64,000 bases of DNA from Paenibacillus illinoisensis NBRC 15959 (GCF_004000925.1 NZ_BIME01000001.1:1178001-1242000); one strand, 5' to 3'. Shown: positions 26,589-36,314, counted from the stretch's first letter. The notes: generated by a model not told the origin, from the sequence alone. Numbers and translations: made by a program.

Positions 26589-27923
26589 CTAGGCGTGGTC
26601 AATTGATTGCAGCGTCATGACCGCTTTGCATACGACATTTCCTTCACGGGTAATGACAATGTCCATTTTGCAGGTTCGGCGGCTCGTCTCCAGAATGACG
26701 GGTCGAACCAAAATCTGATCCTCAATCTGCACCGGATGGACAAAATACGTCGTCACATTATCCACAACATAATCGTTGCCCGTAACATCCCAGGCAGCCC
26801 GCCGTCCCGCCTGCGTCATGACGTTCAGCAGTACCCCTTCAGAGATCGTGCCCAGGTCTGTCGCCATCTGCGGAATAATGAATCCATGAAACATCAATTC
26901 ATTCTGTTCTCCGCGTTCCTCCGCAAATCCGTTCCAGATCAGATGATCAAAGGTCTCGCCGAGCTGAGGCTGCTTCTGCGCGTCGCGCATGGCCTGCAGT
27001 ACTTCCTTCCGCGTAATCGAGGCAATTAGCTTCCGATTGCGATCCACAATGGGCAGAAAGTCAATGCCTTCCCAAGTCATAATCTGCGCGGCAGAAGCCA
27101 GTGAGGTTTGCAGCGAGGCTGTAACCGGGCGGCGCACGACGCATTTCTCAATGCTCTGGTCTTCCAGAAGTTCGCTCACATCCTTCAGGCTGACAATGCC
27201 GATAACACGATTCCATTCGTCAACTACCGGGAAGCGATGATCTCCCGTTTCGGCAACCAGCTTGTGAAAATCAGCGGCAGAGCTGGTGACCTTGAGCACT
27301 TGAAGACGGGGTTTCTGACCGATAATATCCTCGACAAGCATGATTTTTTTCTTGATCAATCGGTCAAAGATTGCTCGGTTAATCATGGAAGCCACGGTGA
27401 ATGTATCATGTCTGGAAGAAATAATCGGCAGTCCCAGCTCATCAGCCAGCAATCGGACTTCACGACTTGTGCCGAATCCGCCGGTAATGAGTACACCCGC
27501 TCCCTGCTCAAGCGCAAGTGAATGGGCATTATCCCGATTACCTACAATAAGCAGACTTCCGGCATCTATATAGCGGGCCATGGCCTGCTCTTTCATCGCA
27601 CCAATCACATACTTGTGGAGTGGTTTGGCTAAGCCATCACTGCCTCCGAGCACATGACCTTCCACAATGGTGACCACATCGGCAAAGGTCAGCTGTTCTG
27701 ACATGCCGCGCGGTCTCTTTTCGATCCGTACCGTTCCAATCCGTTCCTTGGTTACTACCAGCCCGAAGTTCTCTGCTTCCTTGACTGCTCGATATGCTGT
27801 CCCTTCACTTACGCCAAGCTCTCTTGCCAGGCCACGGACCGATATTTTACTGCCGACTTTTAATTGCTCGATATGCTGCAGCAGCTGTTCGTGCTTCGTT
27901 ACATTCTCTTCCTGTCCGTCCAT
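26589..27923 (-). CDS. ytoI: YtoI-type HTH-DRTGG-CBS-hotdog protein
   Basis: 444 residues from ATG 27921-27923 with GGGGG 8 bp upstream. Domain order: winged-helix-type HTH (about 8-60, KISVRGLARELGVSEGTAYRAVKEAENFGL), DRTGG-like domain (about 75-190), two CBS motifs (about 195-310, VVDEWNRVIGIVSLKDV and IVDRNRKLIASITRKEVL), then a hotdog/MaoC-like domain (about 330-440, with HGFIIPQMATDLGTISEGVLLN). It probably senses a nucleotide or acyl-CoA and regulates transcription, as proposed for YtoI homologues; target and ligand are unknown. Confidence 0.85.
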   Translation of the reverse strand: MDGQEENVTKHEQLLQHIEQLKVGSKISVRGLARELGVSEGTAYRAVKEAENFGLVVTKERIGTVRIEKRPRGMSEQLTFADVVTIVEGHVLGGSDGLAKPLHKYVIGAMKEQAMARYIDAGSLLIVGNRDNAHSLALEQGAGVLITGGFGTSREVRLLADELGLPIISSRHDTFTVASMINRAIFDRLIKKKIMLVEDIIGQKPRLQVLKVTSSAADFHKLVAETGDHRFPVVDEWNRVIGIVSLKDVSELLEDQSIEKCVVRRPVTASLQTSLASAAQIMTWEGIDFLPIVDRNRKLIASITRKEVLQAMRDAQKQPQLGETFDHLIWNGFAEERGEQNELMFHGFIIPQMATDLGTISEGVLLNVMTQAGRRAAWDVTGNDYVVDNVTTYFVHPVQIEDQILVRPVILETSRRTCKMDIVITREGNVVCKAVMTLQSIDHA

Positions 27924-28025
27924 CTGTACCACCCCCGAAGATGCATCTGTACTATTCTGTATCTATTATAACACGCTCCGAGGAAAATAACCCCATCCCC
28001 CCCCCTCTTCGTTTATCAACGCAAA

Positions 28026-28064
28026 AAGACCGATTCCCCTTCGGATTGAAGGATCATCGGTCTT
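28026..28064 (-). terminator. Terminator of the 28.1-28.4 kb gene
   Basis: AAGACCGAT and ATCGGTCTT pair; on the minus strand TTTTTGC follows the right arm. Confidence 0.75.
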
Positions 28065-28095
28065 CGGATTCTGTCCTGACGCCTTGATGCAAGGC

Positions 28096-28383
28096 TTATA
28101 CAGACTTGCTCTGCTCCTGCTTGTCCACCAGCTTCATCTCCCACTGCCGCAGCTTGGCCCGGCGAACAGCTTCCAGTGCACGCTTCTTCTCTTCATCTAC
28201 ACCGAGAATGAAATGAAGGTGCGCACCAATGATTAATAGGGAGAACAGCACCCATACGATGCCAAAAATATTAACCCAGTCCATTCCACCAGCGAAGGAA
28301 ATTCGCGGCAGCGCGATAACCAGCATTGACAGAGCGATAAGCAGATAGATCACATGTTTTGCCTTTTTCAACCTTTTCACCAT
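28096..28383 (-). CDS. Small two-helix membrane protein, function unknown
   Basis: 95 residues with AAGGAG 6 bp before the ATG. Helices at about 10-28 (HVIYLLIALSMLVIALP) and 37-60 (IFGIVWVLFSLLIIGAHLHF), then a charged cytoplasmic tail rich in Lys, Arg and Glu. I recognise no family. It sits between the ytoI promoter region and the YlbF-family gene, each on the same strand, with its own terminator. Confidence 0.65.
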   Translation of the reverse strand: MVKRLKKAKHVIYLLIALSMLVIALPRISFAGGMDWVNIFGIVWVLFSLLIIGAHLHFILGVDEEKKRALEAVRRAKLRQWEMKLVDKQEQSKSV

Positions 28384-28479
28384 ACACAGCTCCTTCGTTC
28401 TTGATCGACTCTATATGTCTAGTCTATGAACGGGAACTGTGCAATATGAAAGATTCAGACAAATAACCTGTTAAACGTC

Positions 28480-28827
28480 TTACGCCTCAGCACCGCCATA
28501 CAGATGGCCCAGGCTGTCAGCAATAATTTTGTTCACATCTTCAATGATCACGCTCAGACGACGCTCCGCATCAAATAGGCGACGGATGTTGAGATTCAGG
28601 CTCAGTACCTCAAACAGCTTCTCCATTTTCTCCATCTCGTCCGGTGCCGGCATGTCGCCGCTCATCATGCGCTGCTGCAATTCCATTTGTTGATCACGGA
28701 AGCTGTCCAGCATGCGTTTCGCCTCCGGGTCAGCTTCGATCAGCTTCATCGCGGAAGTAATTTCTTCCACCTCGCTGCTTTCTCTCAGTGCTTTGGCCAG
28801 ATCATTGGCTTTGTCATAAATATTCAC
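28480..28827 (-). CDS. YlbF/YmcA-family protein (YheA-like)
   Basis: 115 residues starting at GTG 28825-28827 (GAGGAGG 8 bp upstream). It is an all-helical protein of the YlbF/YmcA (DUF964) family: DKANDLAKALRESSEVEEIT, DPEAKRMLDSFRDQQMELQQ, and a helical hairpin to the C-terminus. In B. subtilis, yheA of this family lies near yheC/yheD; the same neighbours occur here. Characterised relatives (YlbF, YmcA) affect competence, biofilm and RNase Y, but the YheA subgroup is uncharacterised. Confidence 0.8.
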   Translation of the reverse strand: MNIYDKANDLAKALRESSEVEEITSAMKLIEADPEAKRMLDSFRDQQMELQQRMMSGDMPAPDEMEKMEKLFEVLSLNLNIRRLFDAERRLSVIIEDVNKIIADSLGHLYGGAEA

Positions 28828-29106
28828 TATTATTCCTCCTCAATTTGGATTGTTCTGCTGCTATTCAATCATTCCCTCATTTTTCTCGTCGCAACGTTCA
28901 CCCGTGTTTATACACGCATTTCTCTTCTCTCAAACAATGGCTGACCCAGACAGGTCATCGATTCCGAAGTCAAATCAATTGCATTTAATCCAAATGGGTC
29001 AATCACCAAGGGGTATATGTCCTCATATGATGAAGCACATGCCATGTTCAGATGCCGTTCAACTTCGAGATCAGACATCAAGTTGCCGCCCGGAAGGAGA
29101 TCCGTG

Positions 29107-30474
29107 ATGTCCACTAAAAAAGTAACGATTCAGGTTACCGGCTCGGGCATCCTGCAGGACGACGTCATCATGCTGGGCGAAGGGGTGCTCAAGGCCCTTA
29201 AAATCCCTTCGGGAAGGCCGCTTCAGCTTCAATTCGGCTCTTACCGCCGTGAAGTCACCGTTATTCCGGTTCCTAGATATGACGGCCTTCGCATCAATCA
29301 GACGGTAGCCAGCAAGACCGGCCTGGTTCCCCGTTCGGTCCTGAGTGTATCCTATCGTTCAGCCAGCCGTACGCTGCGCCTTGGACCCTTCATCAGTGTG
29401 CTGGTAAGCCAGGATTATCCCGATCAGCCCGATCGGCCCTTTGGCTCCATCACGATGTTCTGCCATGAGCTGGTGAAGGCCTGCCGTAAGCAGGGCGCCT
29501 ATGTATCCTTTTTCACACCAGAGGATATCGGAGCGGTAACGGGTCATATTCAGGGCTGGGTGTATGATGACGGCTGGAAAAAGACGGTTCTGCCCATTGC
29601 AGACGTCGTCAATAACAGGCTGACATCCCGTAAGCTTGAGAACAAACCTAGCGTACAGCATTTCATGAAAGAAGTAAAATCTCTCTACGGCACACAAACC
29701 TTTAATGAAAAGTTCCTGGATAAAAATGAAGTGTTTGATGCCTTGAAGTCCATTACAACGCTCAAAAGGGTCCTGCCGGAGTCTCATCTGCTGAAGTCCT
29801 CTGCCACGCTCAAAACGATGTGCACCCGGTATCCGGTTGTATTTCTCAAGCCTGTGCGAGGTTCGCTTGGCAAAGGAATCATCCGGGTCTCCCGTCAAAT
29901 TGACGGCAGTTTCCTTACACTCGCAACCAGTGTTGGGGGCACCCGCAAACAAACGTATACTTCCCTGGATAAACTCTATGCCAGTCTGTCCGGAAAAATG
30001 AAAACGACGCGATACCAGATCCAGCAAGGCCTGTCACTCATCGATAACAGCGGCAGGCCCGTCGACTTCCGTGCCCTCGTACAAAAAAACAGATCAGGCA
30101 AATGGAGTGTTACATCCATCGTGGCCCGTATTGCCGGAGGCAGCCACTATGTATCGAATCTAGCCCGCGGCGGAAGCCTCAGTACCGTTAAGGATGCTGT
30201 GGCCAAAACCCAGCTTCCTGGATCAGCCAAAGCCTCCGCTTTTGCCAATCTTCATACGGCAGCGCTCGACATTGCCAAAGGAATTGAGCATGCGATTCCA
30301 GCCCATTTCGGTGAACTTGGTATTGATCTTGCGATGGATACCACTGGTCGTGTCTGGCTGCTCGAGGTTAATTCGAAACCGTCCAAGAATGACAATACGC
30401 CACTGAGCGAGAGTAAAATCCGGCCCTCTGTCAAAGCCATGCTGGAATACTCCACGTATCTGGCCGGATTCTGA
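29107..30474 (+). CDS. YheC/YheD-type ATP-grasp protein 1 (long form)
   Basis: 455 residues from ATG 29107 (AAGGAG 7 bp upstream). An N-terminal domain of about 95 residues (TIQVTGSGILQDDVIMLGEG...) precedes the ATP-grasp core. Core motifs are VVFLKPVRGSLGKGIIRVSR (nucleotide lid Lys), RPVDFRALVQKN, ARGGSLSTV, and IDLAMDTTGRVWLLEVNSKP with the metal-binding Glu/Asn. Bacillus YheC/YheD are spore-coat-associated proteins; the ligase substrate is unknown. First of five same-strand paralogues. Confidence 0.88.
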   Translation: MSTKKVTIQVTGSGILQDDVIMLGEGVLKALKIPSGRPLQLQFGSYRREVTVIPVPRYDGLRINQTVASKTGLVPRSVLSVSYRSASRTLRLGPFISVLVSQDYPDQPDRPFGSITMFCHELVKACRKQGAYVSFFTPEDIGAVTGHIQGWVYDDGWKKTVLPIADVVNNRLTSRKLENKPSVQHFMKEVKSLYGTQTFNEKFLDKNEVFDALKSITTLKRVLPESHLLKSSATLKTMCTRYPVVFLKPVRGSLGKGIIRVSRQIDGSFLTLATSVGGTRKQTYTSLDKLYASLSGKMKTTRYQIQQGLSLIDNSGRPVDFRALVQKNRSGKWSVTSIVARIAGGSHYVSNLARGGSLSTVKDAVAKTQLPGSAKASAFANLHTAALDIAKGIEHAIPAHFGELGIDLAMDTTGRVWLLEVNSKPSKNDNTPLSESKIRPSVKAMLEYSTYLAGF

Positions 30475-30504
30475 AGAGTGATCCATTACAGGAGGTGCAT
30501 TTCG

Positions 30505-31695
30505 ATGCCATCATCGCCGCAAACATCAACCATAGCCATCCTGGTCCGTGGTGCTGAGGGATCACCGCCGTTCTCGGATGAACTCTTTTGCCGTCGTCTC
30601 AGTTTGGAGAGTCATCGCTATAACTTGAATATCATCGTGCTGCCCATATCCGCTGATCGAGATAACCCTTTACCAGAAAAAGGATACATTTACCGTAACG
30701 AACAATGGAAAACAGCTCCTGTTCACGGGGTGCAGATGCTTATGGATCGCTGCCTGCTGCCACTTCCAAGGCGATGGAGACAGCAGCTTCATGAACTTGC
30801 TTTATCGGGCAGTGGGCACATCAGACCCTACTGGTCTGTTTCCCTGCCGGGTAAATGGAAAGTCCACCGGGCACTGTCTCGGGAAAAACAGCTGAGCGGC
30901 CTTCTCGTCCCTACCGTACTCCTTCAACCTCATGCTCCATGGGAGCAGTGGCTGAAACGATGGCCCAAGGGACTTTTCTTCAAGCCTGTTTCAGGAACCC
31001 ATGGCAAGGAAACATTTCGTCTAACCCAAGAAAATGATACCCCCACCTGGGTTATTGAAGGCAGAGATCAGGACAATGAACGTTTTCAGCGTAGATTTTA
31101 TACACCTCATGCGCTCTCAACCTGGCTTGAATCCAAGATTTCCAGTCGCCGGATGATCATGCAGCCATATCTGGACCTGAGTCATAATGGGCATCCATTC
31201 GACATCCGTGCCCTGGTGCAAAAAAACAAACACGGACGCTGGACCCTGACGGGATGCATGGTTCGTGAGGGTGCCGAAGGCTCCCTTACCTCCAATTTGC
31301 ATGGCGGAGGAAAGGCCTATCCAGCTCACTCTTATCTTATGAATCGATACGGGAGTATGCGTGCCAACACCATTCAAGAAGGGATCCATCATGCTGCTGC
31401 TCTAATCCCTCCCTTGCTGGAGGGTCAATTCGGCAGACTTGCTGAATTGGGACTGGATTTTGGAGCAGATTCGACAGGTCGTCTCTGGCTGCTTGAGGTC
31501 AATTCGAAGCCAGGGCGCTCTTCATTCGCAGAGGCAGGCGATCGACACATGCAGACACTGACATACACCCAGCCGCTTGCCTATGCTCGTTATTTGCTGC
31601 AACAACATGTTCTCACGGACGTCGTTCGTCCAATGAAAATGCCGAATACATCCAGCACAGCTGGCCTGAAACCCATCCCGATTCAAGGCGGCTAG
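30505..31695 (+). CDS. YheC/YheD-type ATP-grasp protein 2 (short form)
   Basis: 396 residues from ATG 30505 (AGGAGG 9 bp upstream). No N-terminal extra domain. ATP-grasp motifs: LFFKPVSGTHGKETFRLTQ, HPFDIRALVQKN, LHGGGKAYPAH and LDFGADSTGRLWLLEVNSKPGR. The P-loop-like lid reads GTHGKE rather than the GSLGKG of its neighbours, a possible change in nucleotide handling. It follows gene 1 by 30 bp. Confidence 0.85.
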   Translation: MPSSPQTSTIAILVRGAEGSPPFSDELFCRRLSLESHRYNLNIIVLPISADRDNPLPEKGYIYRNEQWKTAPVHGVQMLMDRCLLPLPRRWRQQLHELALSGSGHIRPYWSVSLPGKWKVHRALSREKQLSGLLVPTVLLQPHAPWEQWLKRWPKGLFFKPVSGTHGKETFRLTQENDTPTWVIEGRDQDNERFQRRFYTPHALSTWLESKISSRRMIMQPYLDLSHNGHPFDIRALVQKNKHGRWTLTGCMVREGAEGSLTSNLHGGGKAYPAHSYLMNRYGSMRANTIQEGIHHAAALIPPLLEGQFGRLAELGLDFGADSTGRLWLLEVNSKPGRSSFAEAGDRHMQTLTYTQPLAYARYLLQQHVLTDVVRPMKMPNTSSTAGLKPIPIQGG

Positions 31696-31755
31696 GCCCG
31701 CAGCGCCCGCTTGCCATGGAGCCGAAGGATTTTTTTCAGGATAGGAGGATAAATC

Positions 31756-33129
31756 ATGAGTTTGACCTTTTGCAATCTGCATTTTACGCAGCAACCGGAT
31801 AAAGTGGTTTATGTATCCAACGCATTAATGAAAAGTCTGAATCTATCCGGCAAAAAAACGATACATCTGCGGTTTGGGCGAGACCGGGTGCCTGCAACCA
31901 TCAAACCGATCAAGAAGGCAGGGAAACATCTCTATCTCGCCTCGGGCATACGCAATCTGATGAACGTTCCCAAGCGGGGCAGCATCTATCTGCGCAACCT
32001 GCAAAATGATGAAGTCCAGCTCGGTCCACTAATTGGAGTATTGTCCGATGGACCTGCAACGAGCTCGAATCCGTTTGGCTCCCGTACCGGGTTCATCAAG
32101 CAATTGCTCCGGGAAGGCAGCCGTAAATCCTATATCTATGCGTTCACTCCAAGGGATATTAACTGGCAGAATGAAACGGTATCCGGTTTTTTTCTGAACG
32201 AAAATGGAAGCTTTGTTCGGAAAACGGTCCCTTTGCCAGACGTCGTGTACAACAGGTTACCCAGCCGCCGTTCCGATTTCTCGCCTGCCATCAATCAACT
32301 GAGGGAACGGTTTGTCCGTCGTAAGATCCCATTTTTCAACTGGAGCTTTTTCAATAAATCGGACATCTACAAGCTGCTGGAGAATGATCCTGAAGCAGGT
32401 AGATATATTCCAGAATCGATCACCAATCCGACTGTCGAACAAATGAGAGAAATGCTGGAACGACACCAGTTTGTATATTACAAGCCGACGGCGGGAAGTC
32501 TCGGTAACGGAATTTATCGGTTGACCTATTCGCCCAAACGCGGATATTTCGCACGCTACCGGAAGAAAGGCGGCAATGCCCTCCTACGCTTCGGTTCATT
32601 CAACGGCCTAATGCGCATGCTTCAGGGCAGGCATGGAAAACAGCTGCGAGGCTACGTCGTACAGCAGGGCATCCGGCTCATTGAGATCGATGAGTGTCCG
32701 ATTGATTTTCGCTTCCATATGCACAAAAACGGGAGCAATCAATGGGTCGTCGTCGGTATCGGTGCCAAGAAGGCTGGTCGGGGCAGCGTGACTACCCACA
32801 TCAAAAACGGCGGCTCCCTGATGACCCCTGAACAGGCGCTCAGCCGTAACTTCGGCGAACGTGCGGGAGAAGTGCTGCAGCAGGCCAAATCCGTCGCTAT
32901 TACACTGGCCCAGGCGATTGAAACCCAGCACCAGCATCTGATTGGTGAGATTGGCTTTGATCTGGGCATTGATCAGGAGGAACATGTATGGATGTTCGAA
33001 GCAAACGCCAAACCCGGGCGCTCCATCTTCCGTCACCCTTCACTCCGGGTGGAGGGAAAATCATCGGTGGAGCACATTTTGGAACACTGCCTGTATTTGA
33101 GCAAATTCCGGAAGAGGGACGGCATTTGA
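31756..33129 (+). CDS. YheC/YheD-type ATP-grasp protein 3 (long form)
   Basis: 457 residues, AGGAGG 7 bp before the ATG. It has the same long layout as protein 1, including the N-terminal domain (CNLHFTQQPDKVVYVSNALM...). Motifs: FVYYKPTAGSLGNGIYRLTY (Asn at the lid position where proteins 1 and 4 have Lys), CPIDFRFHMHKNGSNQW, NGGSLMTPEQ, and IGFDLGIDQEEHVWMFEANAKPGR with Glu/Asn. The stop overlaps the start of the next gene by one base (TGATG), so translation is coupled. Confidence 0.87.
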   Translation: MSLTFCNLHFTQQPDKVVYVSNALMKSLNLSGKKTIHLRFGRDRVPATIKPIKKAGKHLYLASGIRNLMNVPKRGSIYLRNLQNDEVQLGPLIGVLSDGPATSSNPFGSRTGFIKQLLREGSRKSYIYAFTPRDINWQNETVSGFFLNENGSFVRKTVPLPDVVYNRLPSRRSDFSPAINQLRERFVRRKIPFFNWSFFNKSDIYKLLENDPEAGRYIPESITNPTVEQMREMLERHQFVYYKPTAGSLGNGIYRLTYSPKRGYFARYRKKGGNALLRFGSFNGLMRMLQGRHGKQLRGYVVQQGIRLIEIDECPIDFRFHMHKNGSNQWVVVGIGAKKAGRGSVTTHIKNGGSLMTPEQALSRNFGERAGEVLQQAKSVAITLAQAIETQHQHLIGEIGFDLGIDQEEHVWMFEANAKPGRSIFRHPSLRVEGKSSVEHILEHCLYLSKFRKRDGI

Positions 33130-34235
33130 TGAGCCTTCATGATGATTTCAAACCTGTCATTGCCGTGTTGACCATGCACGACGACCACCGGGGATTCAGG
33201 GGAAACCATCAAAATTTTCTGGACATTATACAGACAGGCGAAAACATGGGTTATCAGGTGTATATCGTCACTGTAAGAGATCTGAACGTGAGCGGTCCTA
33301 CGGTTAAGGGCTATACGTACAACAAAGGGAGCGGAAAATGGACTTCACAGTCCTTCCCTCTCCCTCATGTGCTGTACAATCGCATTCCCTATCGGGAAGA
33401 TGAGCGAAAGCCTTCCGTTCAGCGAAAAATTGAGGAATGCAAGCAATCGGGGATTGAGCTGTATAATCCGTTTTTCTTCAATAAATGGGATCTGTTCGAA
33501 TGGCTGAAGAAGTCCAAATCTACCCAGCACCTGATCCCTCATACACGCCGGATGCGAAGTGCTACTACGCTGGGTACGGTGCTGCGGGCATTTCCCTATC
33601 TCTATCTGAAGCCGGAGAGCGGAAAAGCGGGAAAAGGCATTATGATGCTGAAGTTTCAGGAAAAGGAACGTCTGCCGTTCCGGCTCAGAATACAAAGCTC
33701 CCGAAAGAGCACCACGTATAAGGCAGCAACACTTGCGAAGTTATGGTCTCGTATTCGCCGGGAAACCGGGCATACACCTTATATCATGCAGCAAGGAATC
33801 GAACTTGCCTCATCCCGCAAACGCCCCTTCGATCTACGCGTTCTGGTACAGAAGAATGGCAAAGGACAGTGGAGTGTAACAGGGGTGGGTGCAAGACTGG
33901 CGGGTTCACGAAGCATTACAACCCACGTTCCACGCGGAGGCAGCGTCGAAGATCCCGAGAAGCTTCTTACCGAACTGTTCGGGGAAGAAACAACAACTGC
34001 ACTAATGAAAAAAGTCAGATCGACATCATTAACGATCGCCCGTCAGGTTGAACGAGGCTCTGGCCACACGCTTGGGGAGATGTCTATGGACCTTGGCATC
34101 GATGATCTCGGAGAAATCTGGTTCTTCGAAGCCAATGCGAAACCGATGAAATTCGATGAACCCCAGATTCGTAAAAAGTCATTGGAACGCATTTTCCAAT
34201 ATAGCGCCTATCTGGCCCGCCAGTCCAAACGATAA
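33129..34235 (+). CDS. YheC/YheD-type ATP-grasp protein 4 (short form)
   Basis: 368 residues. The start ATG at 33129 shares one base with the TGA of protein 3; an in-frame extension upstream is inside protein 3 and is rejected. Motifs: YLYLKPESGKAGKGIMMLKFQ, RPFDLRVLVQKNGKGQWSV, RGGSVEDPEK and SMDLGIDDLGEIWFFEANAKP with Glu/Asn. Short layout, starting directly with the FKPVIAVLTMHDD strand. Confidence 0.86.
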   Translation: MSLHDDFKPVIAVLTMHDDHRGFRGNHQNFLDIIQTGENMGYQVYIVTVRDLNVSGPTVKGYTYNKGSGKWTSQSFPLPHVLYNRIPYREDERKPSVQRKIEECKQSGIELYNPFFFNKWDLFEWLKKSKSTQHLIPHTRRMRSATTLGTVLRAFPYLYLKPESGKAGKGIMMLKFQEKERLPFRLRIQSSRKSTTYKAATLAKLWSRIRRETGHTPYIMQQGIELASSRKRPFDLRVLVQKNGKGQWSVTGVGARLAGSRSITTHVPRGGSVEDPEKLLTELFGEETTTALMKKVRSTSLTIARQVERGSGHTLGEMSMDLGIDDLGEIWFFEANAKPMKFDEPQIRKKSLERIFQYSAYLARQSKR

Positions 34236-34270
34236 TGGAAAGGAATAACAGCTAAAGAAGGTGATTGTTT

Positions 34271-35467
34271 GTGTCCTCACCTGTTCTAGGCATTATGACG
34301 TTGTACTTAAACGAACATCGCGCCTTGGAAGAACGGAGCATCTACCGCAGAATGATCCTTGAAGGACGCAAGCGGGGACTCGACATTTACGTGTTCACAC
34401 CTGCGGATGTACATCCCGGTGGCAAACAGATCGAGGCGATGGTCTTCCATTCGGAAAAGGGATGGTCCAGGGAATGGCGCCCATTTCCGGACATGATCTT
34501 CGACCGCTGCCGCATACAGCGAAATCGCAGATTCCAGCAGCTGCTCGCCTTTCGCGAGAAATACGGGCACATGCTTTTCCTAAACCGGCCGCTTCGCAAT
34601 AAATGGACCATACATCAGACCCTCTCGGCAAGATCCGCCTTTCGTGAACATTTGCCGGAGACCGTTCTGTTCCAGGATATGTCTGATGTCAATCGAATGC
34701 TTAAAGCTTCTTCGCTGATCTATTTGAAGCCCATAAACGGAACAGGCGGACGTGGAATCCTGCGGATCGAACGCAACAGTAGCGACACTAACATGGTCCT
34801 TGTCCAGGGACGTGATCAGAAACGGCGTATCATTACCCCGCGCAAGGTCCATTTATCAAGGCTCGGTTCTCTGCTCCAGCATTGGAACATGAAAGATAAA
34901 TATTTGGTTCAGGAAGGTATTCAGCTCCAGCTCCCAAATGGCCGTGTACACGATTATCGCATGCTTGTACAGAAGAATGGCGAGGGAGAATGGGAGCTGA
35001 CCGGCTGTGCTGGGCGCATGGGAGCTGAGAAGAGTGTAACATCGAATCTGCATGGCGGCGGTCAGGCTGTTCCCATGCACCGATTGATGAAACAATGGAT
35101 CACCGATGAGGAACTGAGGGATGAGATTAATGCCACAGCCGAGAAACTCGGCATTTCAGTGGCCTCATTCCTGGAAGATACGTACGGTGATCTGTGTGAG
35201 CTTGCTCTGGACTTGGCGATTGACAAGGATGGCCGCATCTTCCTGCTTGAAGTGAATCCCAAACCGGCACGAGAGGTATTTGCACGGATTGGTGAGCGGA
35301 ATATCTATTACAAAGCAATTACTCAGCCACTGGAGTATGCTCTCTGGGTGTACCGCAACCGGACAGTTAGTACTCCGAACAAGGTGAAAGTAACCAAACC
35401 AGTAACCAAACCAGTAACCGGTAAGACCACCGTAGCCCGGAGGTCCCGGAAATCAAGATTAAAGTAG
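34271..35467 (+). CDS. YheC/YheD-type ATP-grasp protein 5 (short form)
   Basis: 398 residues from GTG 34271 (AAGAAGG 8 bp upstream). Motifs: LIYLKPINGTGGRGILRIER (Arg after the glycine loop), RVHDYRMLVQKNGEGEWEL, LHGGGQAVPMH and LALDLAIDKDGRIFLLEVNPKP with Glu/Asn. The last 25 residues are a basic repeat tail (KVTKPVTKPVTGKTT then ARRSRKSRLK), unlike the other four, and could bind nucleic acid or a coat component. Last gene of the array; a terminator follows. Confidence 0.86.
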   Translation: MSSPVLGIMTLYLNEHRALEERSIYRRMILEGRKRGLDIYVFTPADVHPGGKQIEAMVFHSEKGWSREWRPFPDMIFDRCRIQRNRRFQQLLAFREKYGHMLFLNRPLRNKWTIHQTLSARSAFREHLPETVLFQDMSDVNRMLKASSLIYLKPINGTGGRGILRIERNSSDTNMVLVQGRDQKRRIITPRKVHLSRLGSLLQHWNMKDKYLVQEGIQLQLPNGRVHDYRMLVQKNGEGEWELTGCAGRMGAEKSVTSNLHGGGQAVPMHRLMKQWITDEELRDEINATAEKLGISVASFLEDTYGDLCELALDLAIDKDGRIFLLEVNPKPAREVFARIGERNIYYKAITQPLEYALWVYRNRTVSTPNKVKVTKPVTKPVTGKTTVARRSRKSRLK

Positions 35468-35524
35468 CCGTTTCACTTTGGATTCGGCCTCCATGCATCT
35501 TAAATCGATACTCATTGCATATCA

Positions 35525-35579
35525 AAGAGCCTTTATCTCTTCCACGCCCGTTTAACAGGCTTCGGAGATAAAGGCTCTT
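35525..35579. terminator. Bidirectional terminator after the YheC/YheD array
   Basis: AAGAGCCTTTATCTC and GAGATAAAGGCTCTT form a perfect 15-bp stem with a 25-base loop between convergent genes. Confidence 0.85.
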
Positions 35580-35627
35580 CCGGTTTTGAACGCTGATTCA
35601 GATCAGTTCTAGATGTAGTGCTGCTTG

Positions 35628-36314
35628 CTATTCAGCTTCTCTGTATAGACGAGTAAGCTCGGTAAAGTCAGAGATTAATACATCTGATCCAGCAAGTTCT
35701 TCATCACGACCGAAGCCGGCATATGCACAGCCAATGACAGTCTGTCCATTCATTTTTCCTGCTTCAACGTCGGACGAGCGGTCTCCTACCATCCAGGCAT
35801 CCTGAATCCGGTGTTTTTCGAGGAGTATTTGTACCAGGTTTACCTTGGAAGGTGTCTTGTATTGTCCTGCACTGTATACGCCTTCGAATAAAGGCATAAT
35901 CTCGTGTGCAAACGCAACCCCTTTGACATAGTCCTCCAGTCCATTACTCGCAACAAACAAACGAACACCTTGTTCCTTGAGGGCTTGAAGCGTCTCTTTT
36001 ACATGCGGGTAAAGTTGGGAACTTCCCTGGTCAAGTCCCTCGATTTCCAATTGAAGCAGCAATTCATCCGCACGACGATGTGCCGCTTCAGAAGCTTCCG
36101 GCATGACCACTTTCCATATATCTTCGAGCAGCATACCCAAGCTTCCCAGCATCCGTTCCTCGGGAGGTGTCTCCCCTTCGAAATGTCCTTCGGCACGCAG
36201 TGTATCAAAAAGCTTTTGATAAGCAGGCAACAGCAGGGTCTCTGTCTGGAACAACGTTCCGTCCATATCAAAAATCATCGCTTCCGGTTTTCGCAATACA
36301 GTCTCTTTACTCAT
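35628..36314 (-). CDS. HAD-superfamily hydrolase (phosphoglycolate phosphatase-like)
   Basis: 228 residues. Nucleophile motif IFDMDGTLFQTETL near residue 15, helical cap, motif II (FVASNGLEDYV), conserved Lys (YKTPSKVNLV), and motif IV VGDRSSDVEAGKMNG. The subfamily covers phosphoglycolate phosphatase, beta-phosphoglucomutase and broad-specificity phosphatases, and the substrate cannot be read. Stands alone between the ATP-grasp array and the chemoreceptor gene. Confidence 0.82.
   Translation of the reverse strand: MSKETVLRKPEAMIFDMDGTLFQTETLLLPAYQKLFDTLRAEGHFEGETPPEERMLGSLGMLLEDIWKVVMPEASEAAHRRADELLLQLEIEGLDQGSSQLYPHVKETLQALKEQGVRLFVASNGLEDYVKGVAFAHEIMPLFEGVYSAGQYKTPSKVNLVQILLEKHRIQDAWMVGDRSSDVEAGKMNGQTVIGCAYAGFGRDEELAGSDVLISDFTELTRLYREAE

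Noticed and set aside
35395..35430. Tandem repeat accaaaccagta at the end of ATP-grasp gene 5
   Set aside because: It is a short in-frame repeat giving the KPVTKPVT tail, not an independent element.
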